Positions 9,947 through 19,447 of a stretch of DNA of 64,000 nucleotides are shown piece by piece. The stretch comes from a virus. The stretch spans positions 62,001 to 126,000 of the IMG/VR virus record IMGVR_UViG_3300007735_000800, one strand, 5' to 3'. Numbering within the stretch: the stretch's first letter is position 1; every line of letters starts with the position of its first letter. A model generated the notes under the pieces. It was not told where the DNA came from. It was given only the letters and a program-made list of their open reading frames with translations, and ran no database searches. The position numbers and the translations under genes are program-made.

Positions 9947-10377
9947 GCTTTATCTCCAGATACCGAAGTTCCAAAGTAAAACCCAACAACCGCCAACAGA
10001 ACTTGTCGATTTTCTTGAGCCAAGAAGTATCCCGGGATCTCCACAAAATATCTTCTAGTGGTTTCGGGAATCATTCCAAAAATACTTTCGGGTTGTTTTT
10101 GCTCAAATTCAGTGAATGTTGGAATCCCAAAGAATGGAAGTACAAAAGGAGCAGCAACCACGGCAAACAAGCATGTTAAAACAATAAGTCTTCTTACATT
10201 TCTACCAACATCCAAAGGAACTCGTTGGGCTGCTTTGTCTTGGTTGTTTGTTGTCTGTTGGTTGGACTTAATAAGGCGTTCAAACATTTCTTTTTGGTCT
10301 TGAGCCCGTTGAGCCCAATACTTGAACAGAAATCCTGTCACGCCCCCACCAATCAAAGATAAAAGTTCTACGCTCAT
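9943..10377 (-). CDS. Membrane protein, possible holin
   Basis: 144 aa. Hydrophobic segments at about residues 5-20 (GGGVTGFLFKYW), 66-87 (LTCLFAVVAAPFVLPFFGI) and 120-137. The arrangement resembles three-TM phage holins, with an N-terminal glycine-rich helix followed by charged residues. It overlaps by 4 nt the lipoprotein gene downstream, so the two are coupled. No endolysin is visible next to it, which leaves the lysis role unproven. Confidence 0.5.
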   Translation of the reverse strand: MSVELLSLIGGGVTGFLFKYWAQRAQDQKEMFERLIKSNQQTTNNQDKAAQRVPLDVGRNVRRLIVLTCLFAVVAAPFVLPFFGIPTFTEFEQKQPESIFGMIPETTRRYFVEIPGYFLAQENRQVLLAVVGFYFGTSVSGDKA

Positions 10378-10384
10378 AATTACC

Positions 10385-10990
10385 TCAGTTCTTTTGATAT
10401 GAAAGTTGTATTTCTACCGAATCACGGATACTTTCAAAATAGTCTGTAACGGATTGTGCATTTTCCATGTCAGGTGGAAAATCAAAATGCCATTGAAGCA
10501 AAATAAAACCAATGTTTACATTTTTGTTTCTAATTGGCAGGCAGGCATAATGAGAAATATTTTCATCCTCAAAGAAATGCTTTGCATAAGAATTGGACAT
10601 TGCCTCAACATGATGCACAATTACTTTGTTATCAAGTACTGCGTGGAGCAGAGGAATAAACAGAGAACAGAGAACATTCTTGAATTTTAAAGATTGTGAA
10701 ATATAACCTTTGTGCGACGATTCGTGTGTGATTGAAAACTTACGCATGGAAATTCCATCCATGAAGTATTCACCATTATGAAATTGCAAAACACTTACAC
10801 GCATCGCCTTGCTGTTTATTCTGAGTTCTGTTAATAATTCATGAATTTCTGTGTGTATGGCAATAAAGTTGTCTGATTTTGGACGAGATTGTATAAATTT
10901 TACTACCCCCCATCCTATTCCCAAAATTCCAAAAACTGCTATGGAAATAACTTCGATAAGTTTAGAAAAATCTGGGATTAGTGCCAACAT
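10385..10990 (-). CDS. Membrane-anchored protein with a GAF-like domain
   Basis: 201 aa. A transmembrane helix occupies about residues 12-30, followed by a cytoplasmic domain with RVSVLQFHNGEYF and a C-terminal IGFILLQWHFDFPP that resembles GAF/PAS-like sensor folds found in phage proteins. Function unknown. It is transcribed divergently from the polymerase operon across a 69-bp gap. Confidence 0.5.
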   Translation of the reverse strand: MLALIPDFSKLIEVISIAVFGILGIGWGVVKFIQSRPKSDNFIAIHTEIHELLTELRINSKAMRVSVLQFHNGEYFMDGISMRKFSITHESSHKGYISQSLKFKNVLCSLFIPLLHAVLDNKVIVHHVEAMSNSYAKHFFEDENISHYACLPIRNKNVNIGFILLQWHFDFPPDMENAQSVTDYFESIRDSVEIQLSYQKN

Positions 10991-11023
10991 CTTGTGAAAT
11001 TCTCCGTGTCTTAATATTTAGAC

Positions 11024-11051
11024 TTGACGACCCCTATAACTAGTGTATATT
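11024..11051 (+). promoter_or_regulatory. Promoter of the polymerase operon
   Basis: -35 TTGACG (11024-11029), 16-bp spacer, -10 TATATT (11046-11051), then 8 nt to the ATG at 11060. It heads the DUF1599-like gene and gp43. Confidence 0.65.
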
Positions 11052-11059
11052 GAACTACC

Positions 11060-11386
11060 ATGACTAGAAGAGAAGATTTATTTAAACTACATCAAGATAT
11101 GTGTTCTGAAGCATTAGAATTGATGAAAAAGAAAAACAATGACTATGCTTCCGGCGTTGATCCATTTATGAATTTTAGACGAGCAGAATATTTGGGTTTT
11201 GCAACGGCAGAACTCGGGGTTCTTATCAGAATGACAGATAAAATGTCAAGAATCTCTACTTTCTTGAACAAGGGAGATCTTTCTCTTGCAAACGAAAGCG
11301 TCTATGATGCAATTGTTGATATGATCAACTACAGTGTTCTGCTTGCTGGACTGTTGAAGGACAAAGACCAAAAGAACAACCAATGA
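11060..11386 (+). CDS. DUF1599-like nucleotide-associated protein
   Basis: 108 aa, helical. The motif KKKNNDYASG..PFMNFRRAE with a later DKMSR and a C-terminal DAIVDMINYSVLLAGL is that of the DUF1599 family, an all-alpha fold related to MazG-like NTP pyrophosphohydrolases. A role in nucleotide-pool clean-up fits its position directly ahead of the polymerase (4-nt overlap). The catalytic acidic residues of true MazG are not obvious, so enzymatic activity is inferred. Confidence 0.65.
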   Translation: MTRREDLFKLHQDMCSEALELMKKKNNDYASGVDPFMNFRRAEYLGFATAELGVLIRMTDKMSRISTFLNKGDLSLANESVYDAIVDMINYSVLLAGLLKDKDQKNNQ

Positions 11387-13884
11387 AGTTTTATACTGCC
11401 TGTACACTCAAAGGCAATAAAATTTTGGTTCGTGGATACAACAAGGGCAAGAGGTTTACGGACTCCGTGACCTTTAAGCCATCGTTGTACATTCGTTCAG
11501 AAAAAGAATCCAACTACAGAAGTCTCAAGAACATACCCGTCAAGAGAATGATATTCGATTCTCTCTATGACTGCAGAGAATTCTTGGATCAATACAGAGA
11601 CATACCGGACTGCCCAATCTATGGAAACACTGATTTCATTACTCAATACCTCATGGAGACTTATTCGGCTGAGGTGGAATACGATCTTTCCCAAATCAAG
11701 GTAGCATATCTTGACTTGGAGTGCGAATCTGAAGGAGGTTTCCCAGATCTAGATTCACCCAACGAAAGAATCAATCTGATAACCATAAGAATCAACGGTA
11801 CAACCTATGTAATAAGTTTTACTCCAGTTACCTTGCCAGATTGCAAGGTGATCATGGTTGCATCCGAAAAAGAATTGATCAAAAAGATCTTTGAGGTTCT
11901 GGCCAAAGAGGATGTTGACATCATAACCGGATGGAACATCAAGCTCTTTGATATGCCCTATATAATAGGTAGGGCATTGCTTTTTTACGAACCGGAAGAT
12001 ATACAGAGTTGGTTGCCTTTTGGTTTGATGAAGATGCGTGAGACTGATATAGGCGGAAAGAACTATAAAATTTATGAGTTCCCCGGCTATACGATTCTGG
12101 ATTACATGGATCTGTATAAAAAGTTTTCCGGTACCAGCCAAGAAAGCTATGCACTGCAAAACATAGCAAAGGTGGAACTCGATGCGCAAAAACTGGATTA
12201 TAGCGAGTATGGCTCACTGCGTGAGTTTTACAAAAAGAACTTTCAAAAGTTTGCAGAATATAACGTCCAAGACGCTGTCCTGGTTGAACGACTTGACGAT
12301 AAACTGAAACTTATCGATCTTGCTGTTTCTATTGCATATGAGGCAAAGATTACTTATGATACTGTATTCTTTGCTACCCGTATATGGGAAAGCATATGCT
12401 GTGATTATTTGCTAAAGCAAAATATAATTACTCACCTTAAGAAAAAATACGACAAAGATGATCAGTTTGTTGGTGCTTATGTTAAAGACATAGTTCCCGG
12501 ATTCTACAACAATGTTGTAAGTTTTGACGCGACCAGTCTGTATCCATCGATTATAATGCAATGGAATATTTCGCCGGATACCTGTGTAAATGATGATTCA
12601 TCATTGAATGCAGATTACTTTTTACAAGAAAATAAAAAAGAACTCCCGGATCTTTTGGAAGATGCCGAGTCCCGAAATGCATGCCTCGCATGCAATGGTT
12701 CGATGTTCACCAGAGATATAAAAGGATTTATTCCAATTCTCATTGAGAGAACATTCAATCAGCGCAAGGAAGCCAAGAACAAGATGATTGAACTGGAAAA
12801 AGAATATGAACAGACAAAAAATGAAAAACTATTGCCGAGAATCGCGGCACTCAAAGTTCGGCAATCGGTTAAGAAGATTCTCGCAAACAGCCTGTACGGT
12901 TGTCTTGGCAATCCCGCTTTTGTGTACTCATCTCCTGCACTCGCTACTGCGGTTACCGTCACGGGACAGGTAATTATTCGCAAAGCAGAGAATTGCATGA
13001 ATCAGTACATACAGAAGGTAACCAAGACCGATAAAGATTACGTCATTGCCGTTGATACTGATTCCGTATATCTGCATCTAGACGCAATCGTAAAGCAGAT
13101 TTCCAGTAAAACAAAGATAGATGATGTTACTGATTTCATCGACCAAGTTTGTGAACAGAAGATTCAACCAGAGTTCAAGAAAGAGATGGAATTGATTGCA
13201 CATACTCTGGGCTGCACCGAGAACAAGATATTCTTCAAGAGAGAGGCAATTGCATCTGCAGGTATATTCATTGCGAAGAAAAGATATGCACTGTATCTCC
13301 AGGATCTGGAAGGAATCAGGTTCAAGGAACCAAAGCTCAAGATCATGGGTCTTGAGACTGCGCGCAGCAGCACTCCGGTAGTCGTTAGAAACAAACTAAA
13401 AGATTGCATAAAGATTATCCTTACAAAAACCCCAGAGGAGCTGCGAGTTTATGTGGATGAATTCTATGATGAGTTTATTAAAATGCCTATTGAGGATATC
13501 GCAGCTCCTCGGGGTGTAAAGGGCATTGCTAAGTACGGAGACGGCATTAAAATTTATAAAACTGGAACACCAATTGCAACAAAAGCAGCTCTACTGCACA
13601 ATGAATATCTTAGAAAAATGGAACTCACCAAGGACATTCAGATAATCAAAGAGAATGACAAAATGAAGTTTGTCTTTGTAAAAATTCCAAATCCTTATGG
13701 GATAGGTGGCAGGGATGCTGTGATGGGTTTTATCAACAAACCTCCCAAGGAATTTGAATTGGAAACTTACATTGACCGAAACAAGCAGTTTGAAAAAACT
13801 TTCAAAGAGCCTTTGGACAATGTTCTTCAGGCTATTGGTTGGTCGATAAGTAATGAAGTAACACTTGAATCGTTTTTTGTTTGA
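11383..13884 (+). CDS. 43: DNA polymerase, family B (gp43)
   Basis: 833 aa. Exonuclease motifs: YLDLECE (Exo I, about residue 109), GWNIKLFDMPY (Exo II, about 184) and YNVQDAVL (Exo III, about 293). Polymerase motifs: DATSLYPSI (A, about 382), KKILANSLYG (B, about 497), and VDTDS (C, about 558). All catalytic acids are present, so it should be a proofreading replicative polymerase that works with the gp44/62 loader and a gp45 clamp outside the window. It is somewhat shorter than T4 gp43 (898 aa), as in cyanophage relatives. Confidence 0.97.
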   Translation: MKFYTACTLKGNKILVRGYNKGKRFTDSVTFKPSLYIRSEKESNYRSLKNIPVKRMIFDSLYDCREFLDQYRDIPDCPIYGNTDFITQYLMETYSAEVEYDLSQIKVAYLDLECESEGGFPDLDSPNERINLITIRINGTTYVISFTPVTLPDCKVIMVASEKELIKKIFEVLAKEDVDIITGWNIKLFDMPYIIGRALLFYEPEDIQSWLPFGLMKMRETDIGGKNYKIYEFPGYTILDYMDLYKKFSGTSQESYALQNIAKVELDAQKLDYSEYGSLREFYKKNFQKFAEYNVQDAVLVERLDDKLKLIDLAVSIAYEAKITYDTVFFATRIWESICCDYLLKQNIITHLKKKYDKDDQFVGAYVKDIVPGFYNNVVSFDATSLYPSIIMQWNISPDTCVNDDSSLNADYFLQENKKELPDLLEDAESRNACLACNGSMFTRDIKGFIPILIERTFNQRKEAKNKMIELEKEYEQTKNEKLLPRIAALKVRQSVKKILANSLYGCLGNPAFVYSSPALATAVTVTGQVIIRKAENCMNQYIQKVTKTDKDYVIAVDTDSVYLHLDAIVKQISSKTKIDDVTDFIDQVCEQKIQPEFKKEMELIAHTLGCTENKIFFKREAIASAGIFIAKKRYALYLQDLEGIRFKEPKLKIMGLETARSSTPVVVRNKLKDCIKIILTKTPEELRVYVDEFYDEFIKMPIEDIAAPRGVKGIAKYGDGIKIYKTGTPIATKAALLHNEYLRKMELTKDIQIIKENDKMKFVFVKIPNPYGIGGRDAVMGFINKPPKEFELETYIDRNKQFEKTFKEPLDNVLQAIGWSISNEVTLESFFV

Positions 13885-13892
13885 GGTATAAT
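13865..13892 (+). promoter_or_regulatory. Promoter at the end of gene 43
   Basis: -35 TTGAAT (13865-13870), 16-bp spacer, -10 TATAAT (13887-13892), then exactly 6 nt to ATG 13899. It lies across the polymerase stop codon and predicts a leaderless mRNA. Confidence 0.65.
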
Positions 13893-13898
13893 AAAACC

Positions 13899-14474
13899 AT
13901 GACTTGGAAATATAGTACAGATGTTATGAATGGTAGATACACCATTCATTGGAGTCCCAGTACGTATGGAAACCCATATGTCAATTCAATACAACAAATT
14001 GATTTGGGCGATATTTCTTTTCAAGATGTGACTTTTGTTTATGATATTAATAAACACTCGGGTTATATTTGTGCTGTCATAAAAGATAAACAATCGTCGC
14101 AAACCTATGACATTCCTACATTTATGGTAACTGGTGCATTTTTGAATGATATGGGTTTGAACTGCGAAGATAAAACACCAAAAGACGATAAATTTATTGA
14201 AAAAGTAATTTTGATTTTGAACGAAACTGGATTTTGGAATAGCGCATCAACTAAGCAGAAAATGACGAAAAAGCCTACTAAAACTTATACCATAAAAAAT
14301 TTGGAATATGATCCTAATTTGTTTTATGAGAAAAAACCAACTCAAGTAGATGACAGTTCTAAACTCAAGTATGAAATAAAACAAAAAGATGCATTGATTG
14401 CCGAATTGAAAGAGCAGATTCAGGAACTAAAAGAAGACATTGAAATGCTAAAAGCAGTAAATCAGGAGTATTAA
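13899..14474 (+). CDS. Unknown protein with C-terminal coiled coil
   Basis: 191 aa from ATG 13899, preferred over 13881 because a TATAAT box ends 6 nt before it. The N-terminal 130 residues are a mixed alpha/beta domain without a recognisable motif; residues about 150-190 are a heptad-rich coiled coil (IAELKEQIQELKEDIEMLK). It sits between gp43 and uvsX, so a replication or recombination accessory role is possible but not shown. Confidence 0.7.
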   Translation: MTWKYSTDVMNGRYTIHWSPSTYGNPYVNSIQQIDLGDISFQDVTFVYDINKHSGYICAVIKDKQSSQTYDIPTFMVTGAFLNDMGLNCEDKTPKDDKFIEKVILILNETGFWNSASTKQKMTKKPTKTYTIKNLEYDPNLFYEKKPTQVDDSSKLKYEIKQKDALIAELKEQIQELKEDIEMLKAVNQEY

Positions 14475-14477
14475 GAA

Positions 14478-14780
14478 ATGGTAAAGAAACTTAAATCTAG
14501 ATATGGTGATGAACGAATTATTACGCTTCTTGAAGATGGACGTTACCGAATCGAAGGCAGGTCTCTTTATACTCGCCACGGCACTGGTCTATTTGACTTT
14601 GAAGGCGGTCCATGCTATATCATTGGTGATAGACTTCTTGATGTTGAAGACACCCCTGTAATAACCAATATAGAAATTGATGAAAGCAACCTTGCAGATA
14701 ACTATGCAAGTGTTATACTTTCCGTTAAGAAAGCAAAAAATGTCAAAGTATCTAAAAAATCTAATAAGCAAAATCGATAA
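14478..14780 (+). CDS. Small protein upstream of uvsX
   Basis: 100 aa. The N-terminal 80 residues look like a small beta-barrel (ERIITLLEDGRYRIEGRS); the tail is lysine-rich and overlaps the first 41 nt of uvsX in another frame. It follows the previous gene by 3 nt, in one operon. No family recognised. Confidence 0.65.
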   Translation: MVKKLKSRYGDERIITLLEDGRYRIEGRSLYTRHGTGLFDFEGGPCYIIGDRLLDVEDTPVITNIEIDESNLADNYASVILSVKKAKNVKVSKKSNKQNR

Positions 14781-15762
14781 TCCTGACGCAACTCTTGTAT
14801 CGGAAGGTATCGATGGGGCGGATGTATCCGGCTTCATTGACACTGGTTCATATGCATTGAATGCATTGCTGTCTGGATCCATCTTCGGGGGTTTACCAAA
14901 CAACAAGATCTCCTGCTTGGCAGGAGATCCGGCAACGGGAAAGACCTTCTATGCCATTGGCATCGCAGGCCAGTTCCTAAAGGATCACAAAGACGGTGTT
15001 GTGATTTATTTTGATACCGAGCAAGCAGTGACATCTGACATGTTCACTGCAAGGGGAGTTGATCCTGAGCGTGTAGCAGTCATTCCCGTTGCCACAATCG
15101 AAGAGTTCAAGACACAGGCACTTAAGATTGTCAATGACATTCTTGAGCAGCCCGAAGAGGATCGCAAGCCGGTCTTCATGATTCTTGACTCACTTGGCAT
15201 GTTGTCTACTCGTAAGGAGATGACTGATTCTGCTGAAGGCAAGGATGTTCGTGACATGACCAAGGCTCAGCAGACCAAGGCAACATTCAGGGTTCTTACT
15301 CTGAAGCTTGGCAAGGCCAAGATTCCCATGCTCCTTACCAACCACACATATCAGGTAATTGGAGCATATGTACCCACAAAAGAACTTGGTGGTGGCATTG
15401 GACTGAAATATGCTGCTAGCAATATTCTTACTTTGTCCAAGAGCAAAGACAAAACAGATGAGGGTGTTGTTGGAAACTTTATTAAGTGCACCAACTACAA
15501 GAATCGTTTTGTCAAGGAGAACATGCAGGTTGAGACCCGGTTAAACTATACATCTGGTTTGAGCAGATACTATGGTTTGACAGATCTTGCTATAAAATAT
15601 GGAATCTTTAAAAAGGTTTCTACTAGAATTGAATTGCCAGATGGATCAAAGGTGTTTGAAAAAAACATTGACGACGAACCAGAAAAATATTTTACCTTGG
15701 ATATTCTAAATAAACTCGATATAGCAGTTCAAAAGGATTTTAAATATGGACAAAATTCCTGA
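14740..15762 (+). CDS. uvsX: UvsX RecA-like recombinase
   Basis: 340 aa from ATG 14740 (an upstream in-frame ATG at 14677 would add an unrelated 21-residue tail lying inside the preceding gene). Walker A is AGDPATGKTFYA at about residues 61-72; Walker B is FMILDSLG at about 147; the L2-like segment with TNHTYQ lies near 206. UvsX forms filaments on ssDNA and drives strand exchange and recombination-dependent replication in T4. Order gp43-uvsX-gp41-gp61 supports it. Confidence 0.95.
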   Translation: MSKYLKNLISKIDNPDATLVSEGIDGADVSGFIDTGSYALNALLSGSIFGGLPNNKISCLAGDPATGKTFYAIGIAGQFLKDHKDGVVIYFDTEQAVTSDMFTARGVDPERVAVIPVATIEEFKTQALKIVNDILEQPEEDRKPVFMILDSLGMLSTRKEMTDSAEGKDVRDMTKAQQTKATFRVLTLKLGKAKIPMLLTNHTYQVIGAYVPTKELGGGIGLKYAASNILTLSKSKDKTDEGVVGNFIKCTNYKNRFVKENMQVETRLNYTSGLSRYYGLTDLAIKYGIFKKVSTRIELPDGSKVFEKNIDDEPEKYFTLDILNKLDIAVQKDFKYGQNS

Positions 15763-16066
15763 ATATAAATTTTTAGAATTACTTTGTGAAGAAAACGACA
15801 CATGCCCAATACAAATTTTAAGCGGGCAGTTTAAAGATATAGTTTACAAATATGGTAAAATTTCTTTGCAAGAATTGCCTAATGATGAATTGTCTGTAAA
15901 CATGGATATTACAGTTATAACTTGTCCAGAGAGTTTTGATCAACAAAACAAAGAATTTACTCAAACTGTCGGAGAAATTTTTGTAAATATAATTGAAAAT
16001 AATTTGGCAGAAACAAAAACAAAAGAAGAGCCTATTGATTTGGAAGACGATGTGCATTCTGATTAA
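15746..16066 (+). CDS. Small acidic protein between uvsX and 41
   Basis: 106 aa, acidic C-terminus (EEPIDLEDD). It overlaps the uvsX end by 17 nt. No motif recognised. Its position in the recombination/replication operon suggests a helper function, which is an inference from context only. Confidence 0.6.
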   Translation: MDKIPEYKFLELLCEENDTCPIQILSGQFKDIVYKYGKISLQELPNDELSVNMDITVITCPESFDQQNKEFTQTVGEIFVNIIENNLAETKTKEEPIDLEDDVHSD

Positions 16067-16069
16067 TGC

Positions 16070-16097
16070 TGGACTTTTTTGAAAAAAGCGATACAAT
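16070..16097 (+). promoter_or_regulatory. Promoter of the helicase-primase operon
   Basis: -35 TGGACT (16070-16075), 16-bp spacer, -10 TACAAT (16092-16097) and 6 nt to ATG 16104; another leaderless-type promoter. Confidence 0.65.
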
Positions 16098-16103
16098 AAA
16101 AAC

Positions 16104-17519
16104 ATGGAATCAGTAATTCTAAAGAACTTGGTCCTCAATGAGGACTATGCTCGCAAAGTTGTACCTTTTCTGCACGAAGAATATTTTCACGACAAGTGTG
16201 AAAAGACTATCTTTGGCATTGTAGGTAAGTTTATATTAAAATATAACAATATTCCCACCAAAGATGCAATTGTTATTACTTTGGAGAATGAAAAAACTCT
16301 TGGAGAAGTTGAATTCAAGAAGTGTGTCTCTATATGCGATGAGATGTACAAAGAGGGAGAAAAGTCGGATACAACTTGGCTTGTAGAGAATACAGAAAAA
16401 TTTTGCAAAGAAAAGGCAATTTACAATGGTATCATGGAATCCATCGGTATCATTGAAGGCAAAGACAAGGAAAAAACTCAAAATGCTATTCCTGAAATCA
16501 TGTCTAAGGCTTTGTCTGTTTCTTTTGACACTAAGGTTGGGCACGACTTTCTTGAGGACGTAGATCAACGATATGACTATTACCATAGAGTTGAGGAAAA
16601 AGTCCCGTTTGATCTAGACATGTTTAATACCATAACAAGAGGCGGCACAAGGAAGAAAACACTTAACGTTGTCATGGCAGCTTCTGGTGTTGGCAAGAGT
16701 GCATTTCTTTGCCATCATGCAGCCGCATGCCTATCACAGAACCTAAATGTTCTTTACATAACTCTTGAGATGGCAGAAGAAGAAATTGCCAAGAGAATTG
16801 ATGCAAATCTTCTTGATACGGACATGCACGATCTTGAAAAAATGCCACTTACCCAATATGAAGGTAAAGTTGAAAACCTGAAGAGGACTTGCCGTGGACG
16901 ATTGATCATCAAGGAATATCCTACAGCAGCAGCAAACGTAACTCATTTCAAAAATCTAATCGAAGAACTCAAGATCAAGAAAAAGTTTACTCCAGATGTA
17001 ATTTTTGTTGATTACTTGAACATTTGCTCATGCGCAAGGTTTAAACTTGGAAACGGCATGAACAGCTATACCTATGTAAAAGGAATCGCAGAAGAACTCA
17101 GGGGTATGGCAAAGCAGTTTAATGTTCCTCTCTGGACGGCAACCCAGGTTAACAGAGAAGGCGCAAAGAGCAGTGATATGGAAATGACCGATACTTCTGA
17201 AAGTTTTGGTTTGCCACAAACTGCAGATTTCTTCTTTGCTTTGATAGAGAATGAAGAACTCGCTGCATCTGGTCAGATCATGGTAAAACAATTGAAGAAC
17301 CGTGGAAATGACCTCACCAAGAATAGAAAGTTCCTTGTTGGTGTTAATAAGTCGAAGATGAAATTCTATGATGTGGACAACACAAACAATAATTTGGTAA
17401 ACTCCAACAACAACGATGATGAAGATCTTGGATCTGGATTTGATGGAAAAGCATTCAACCCACAATTTGGTAAGAAGAAGAACAAAGCCTTGAACTGGAC
17501 CTTTGAAGGCGCTAAATAA
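16104..17519 (+). CDS. 41: Replicative DNA helicase gp41 (DnaB family)
   Basis: 471 aa. An N-terminal helical domain is followed by the RecA-fold helicase: Walker A ASGVGKS at about residue 193, Walker B VIFVDYLN near 298, and a C-terminal motif TATQVNREG typical of DnaB motif 4. It is the hexameric 5'-3' helicase of the primosome. The stop overlaps the start of the primase gene by one base (TAATG), matching the tight gp41-gp61 pairing in T4. Confidence 0.95.
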   Translation: MESVILKNLVLNEDYARKVVPFLHEEYFHDKCEKTIFGIVGKFILKYNNIPTKDAIVITLENEKTLGEVEFKKCVSICDEMYKEGEKSDTTWLVENTEKFCKEKAIYNGIMESIGIIEGKDKEKTQNAIPEIMSKALSVSFDTKVGHDFLEDVDQRYDYYHRVEEKVPFDLDMFNTITRGGTRKKTLNVVMAASGVGKSAFLCHHAAACLSQNLNVLYITLEMAEEEIAKRIDANLLDTDMHDLEKMPLTQYEGKVENLKRTCRGRLIIKEYPTAAANVTHFKNLIEELKIKKKFTPDVIFVDYLNICSCARFKLGNGMNSYTYVKGIAEELRGMAKQFNVPLWTATQVNREGAKSSDMEMTDTSESFGLPQTADFFFALIENEELAASGQIMVKQLKNRGNDLTKNRKFLVGVNKSKMKFYDVDNTNNNLVNSNNNDDEDLGSGFDGKAFNPQFGKKKNKALNWTFEGAK

Positions 17520-18496
17520 TGTTGTATATTGATAAAAAGTATGTGAATCTTCTTTCTGGTTCGTTGCAAAAGTTTAAGTGGAAAAAAGATTCGTTAGCCA
17601 CATGCAGGTGTTTCAAGTGTGGCGACTCAAAGAAAAACAAATCCAAGACAAGGGGATATTTTTTTGAGCATAAAGGCCATTATGTTTACAAATGCCACAA
17701 TTGCGGGTTTTCTTGTAATCTTTATTCTGTACTTGAAAGTATCAGCCCATCTCTCTGCAAAGAATACTCGTTTGAACTCTACAAAGAAAAAAATCCAGAA
17801 CCAAAGAGAGAAATTGAATCCAAAAAGCGTCAACCTGTGTTTAGTGAACTCGGCACAAGGCTTGACCTACTCAATCCAGAGCATAAGGCAATAAAATATG
17901 TTGAATCTAGAAGAATACCGAAAGAAAAGTATAGCAATTTTTATTACACTTCAGATTTTGGTAAGATCATGGATTCCTTTGATCGTGAAGGAAAAGCAGA
18001 AGAAAGATTGGTCATTCCTTTCTACAATGAGGCCGGAGAGCTTATTGGTGTGCAGGGACGAGCGTTCGGTGAGAATGCAATACGCTATATTACGCTCAAA
18101 CAAGAAGGTTGCGAACGCCTTTGGTATAATCTAGACAAGGTAGATCCGCGCTCGACTGTTTATGTGACAGAGGGACCCATAGATTCTATGTTTATACCAA
18201 ATGGAATCGCAATGCAGGGTGCCGGATGGTTGGCGGAACTTCCAGAGAAGATAAAAAACTCAAAAGTAATTTTTATTTTTGACAATGAGCCTAGAAACCA
18301 TGAAATAGTCCAGTTGATTGGTAAGTATATTGATTGCGGAAGAGAAGTAGTAATCTGGCCCGAAGAGATAAATAAAAAAGATATAAATGATATGGTTTTG
18401 GCTTATGGATCACAACAGACAATCAAGCTCATAATCAATAATGTTTATTCTGGACTTAAGGCAAAAATGAAATACACTTATTGGAAGAAGGTTTAA
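17519..18496 (+). CDS. 61: DNA primase gp61
   Basis: 325 aa. An N-terminal zinc ribbon has CFKCGD and CHNCGF pairs at about residues 31-34 and 60-63. The TOPRIM core has VTEGPIDSM near residue 215 and the metal-binding FDNEP near 258. It makes primers at the fork together with gp41. Length and layout match T4-like gp61. Coupled to gp41 by a one-base overlap. Confidence 0.93.
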   Translation: MLYIDKKYVNLLSGSLQKFKWKKDSLATCRCFKCGDSKKNKSKTRGYFFEHKGHYVYKCHNCGFSCNLYSVLESISPSLCKEYSFELYKEKNPEPKREIESKKRQPVFSELGTRLDLLNPEHKAIKYVESRRIPKEKYSNFYYTSDFGKIMDSFDREGKAEERLVIPFYNEAGELIGVQGRAFGENAIRYITLKQEGCERLWYNLDKVDPRSTVYVTEGPIDSMFIPNGIAMQGAGWLAELPEKIKNSKVIFIFDNEPRNHEIVQLIGKYIDCGREVVIWPEEINKKDINDMVLAYGSQQTIKLIINNVYSGLKAKMKYTYWKKV

Positions 18497-18497
18497 T

Positions 18498-18728
18498 ATG
18501 GACGAAAACGAAGACTTATCAGAGGAAGACATTTTAAAGGCCAGCGAAGCTTATTTAATGTTCGTCCATAGATTTAGTGAATATGTAAAAGAAATGGACC
18601 CAAAGCTCTGGGAAAGAGCCAGAGAATATGCAGCTGATTTTACAAAAATACCAGGTGTAAAGATTGAACTTGTAGATGAGGATATTAATGATGACACAGA
18701 CGGAAACCACAAAAACGGATCAGACTAA
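18498..18728 (+). CDS. Small acidic helical protein
   Basis: 76 aa, strongly acidic at both ends (DENEDLSEEDIL and DEDINDDTDG). It follows gp61 by one base and overlaps the thyX start. Similar small acidic proteins occur at this place in T4-like marine phages; I cannot name a function. Confidence 0.6.
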   Translation: MDENEDLSEEDILKASEAYLMFVHRFSEYVKEMDPKLWERAREYAADFTKIPGVKIELVDEDINDDTDGNHKNGSD

Positions 18729-19422
18729 TAAAGTTTTAGTTTTGGATCACGGCCACGTTGATTTGATTGATTGGATGGGTTCAGATCTTAGTGTGGTCAA
18801 TGCAGCCAGAGTTTCTTTCAATAAGGAAAGTTCCTGGGATTATGCAGATAGCCATGTTCCAATCAAGTCTTTGCCAGAAAAAGATGCTAAACTAATAAAG
18901 TATCTTGCAAAGCATGATCACTTTACTCCATTTTGTCACCCTCAGATTAGTATAAGGGTCAAGTGTCCAATTTTTGTTCGTGCTCAACTAGGCAAACACC
19001 AGATTGGTCTTGTTATGAATGAGGTTAGCCGGCGCTATGTAACATTTGAACCTGAAATTTATACTCCTCTCTGGCGGAATGCACCAACTGACGGAGCCAA
19101 GCAGGGAAGCAGTGGTGCAATCGAAGATATGGATACTTGCATTCGTATGCGGCAGGAGTATGATGCCGTTGCAAAAGAATGTCTGGATCTTTATAGTAAA
19201 CTTATTCAAGATGGTGTTGCACCCGAACAAGCAAGATCCATTCTTCCCCAAGGAACTTATACGGAATTTGTGTGGACTGGTTCTCTCTACGCATTTGCCC
19301 GCATTTATAACCTGAGAATCGATGCTCACGCACAATGGGAAATTCAGCAATATGCAAAAGCAATTGACAAATTAATTGCTCCCCTTTTCCCAGTTTCGTG
19401 GCAAACTCTAACAACTAAATAA
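18688..19422 (+). CDS. thyX: Flavin-dependent thymidylate synthase ThyX
   Basis: 244 aa; start ATG 18688 or 18691, 8-11 nt after GAGG. The signature region reads VRAQLGKHQIGLVMNEVSRRY: the classic RHRxxSxNExSxRY motif with the first part altered (GKHQ for RHR) as in phage ThyX, and the NEVSRRY half intact. It methylates dUMP to dTMP using methylene-THF and FAD/NADPH, and it joins the dUTPase and ribonucleotide reductase in one nucleotide pathway. Confidence 0.93.
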   Translation: MMTQTETTKTDQTNKVLVLDHGHVDLIDWMGSDLSVVNAARVSFNKESSWDYADSHVPIKSLPEKDAKLIKYLAKHDHFTPFCHPQISIRVKCPIFVRAQLGKHQIGLVMNEVSRRYVTFEPEIYTPLWRNAPTDGAKQGSSGAIEDMDTCIRMRQEYDAVAKECLDLYSKLIQDGVAPEQARSILPQGTYTEFVWTGSLYAFARIYNLRIDAHAQWEIQQYAKAIDKLIAPLFPVSWQTLTTK

Positions 19423-19447
19423 AGACACCACTACAGGAGTCTCAAAT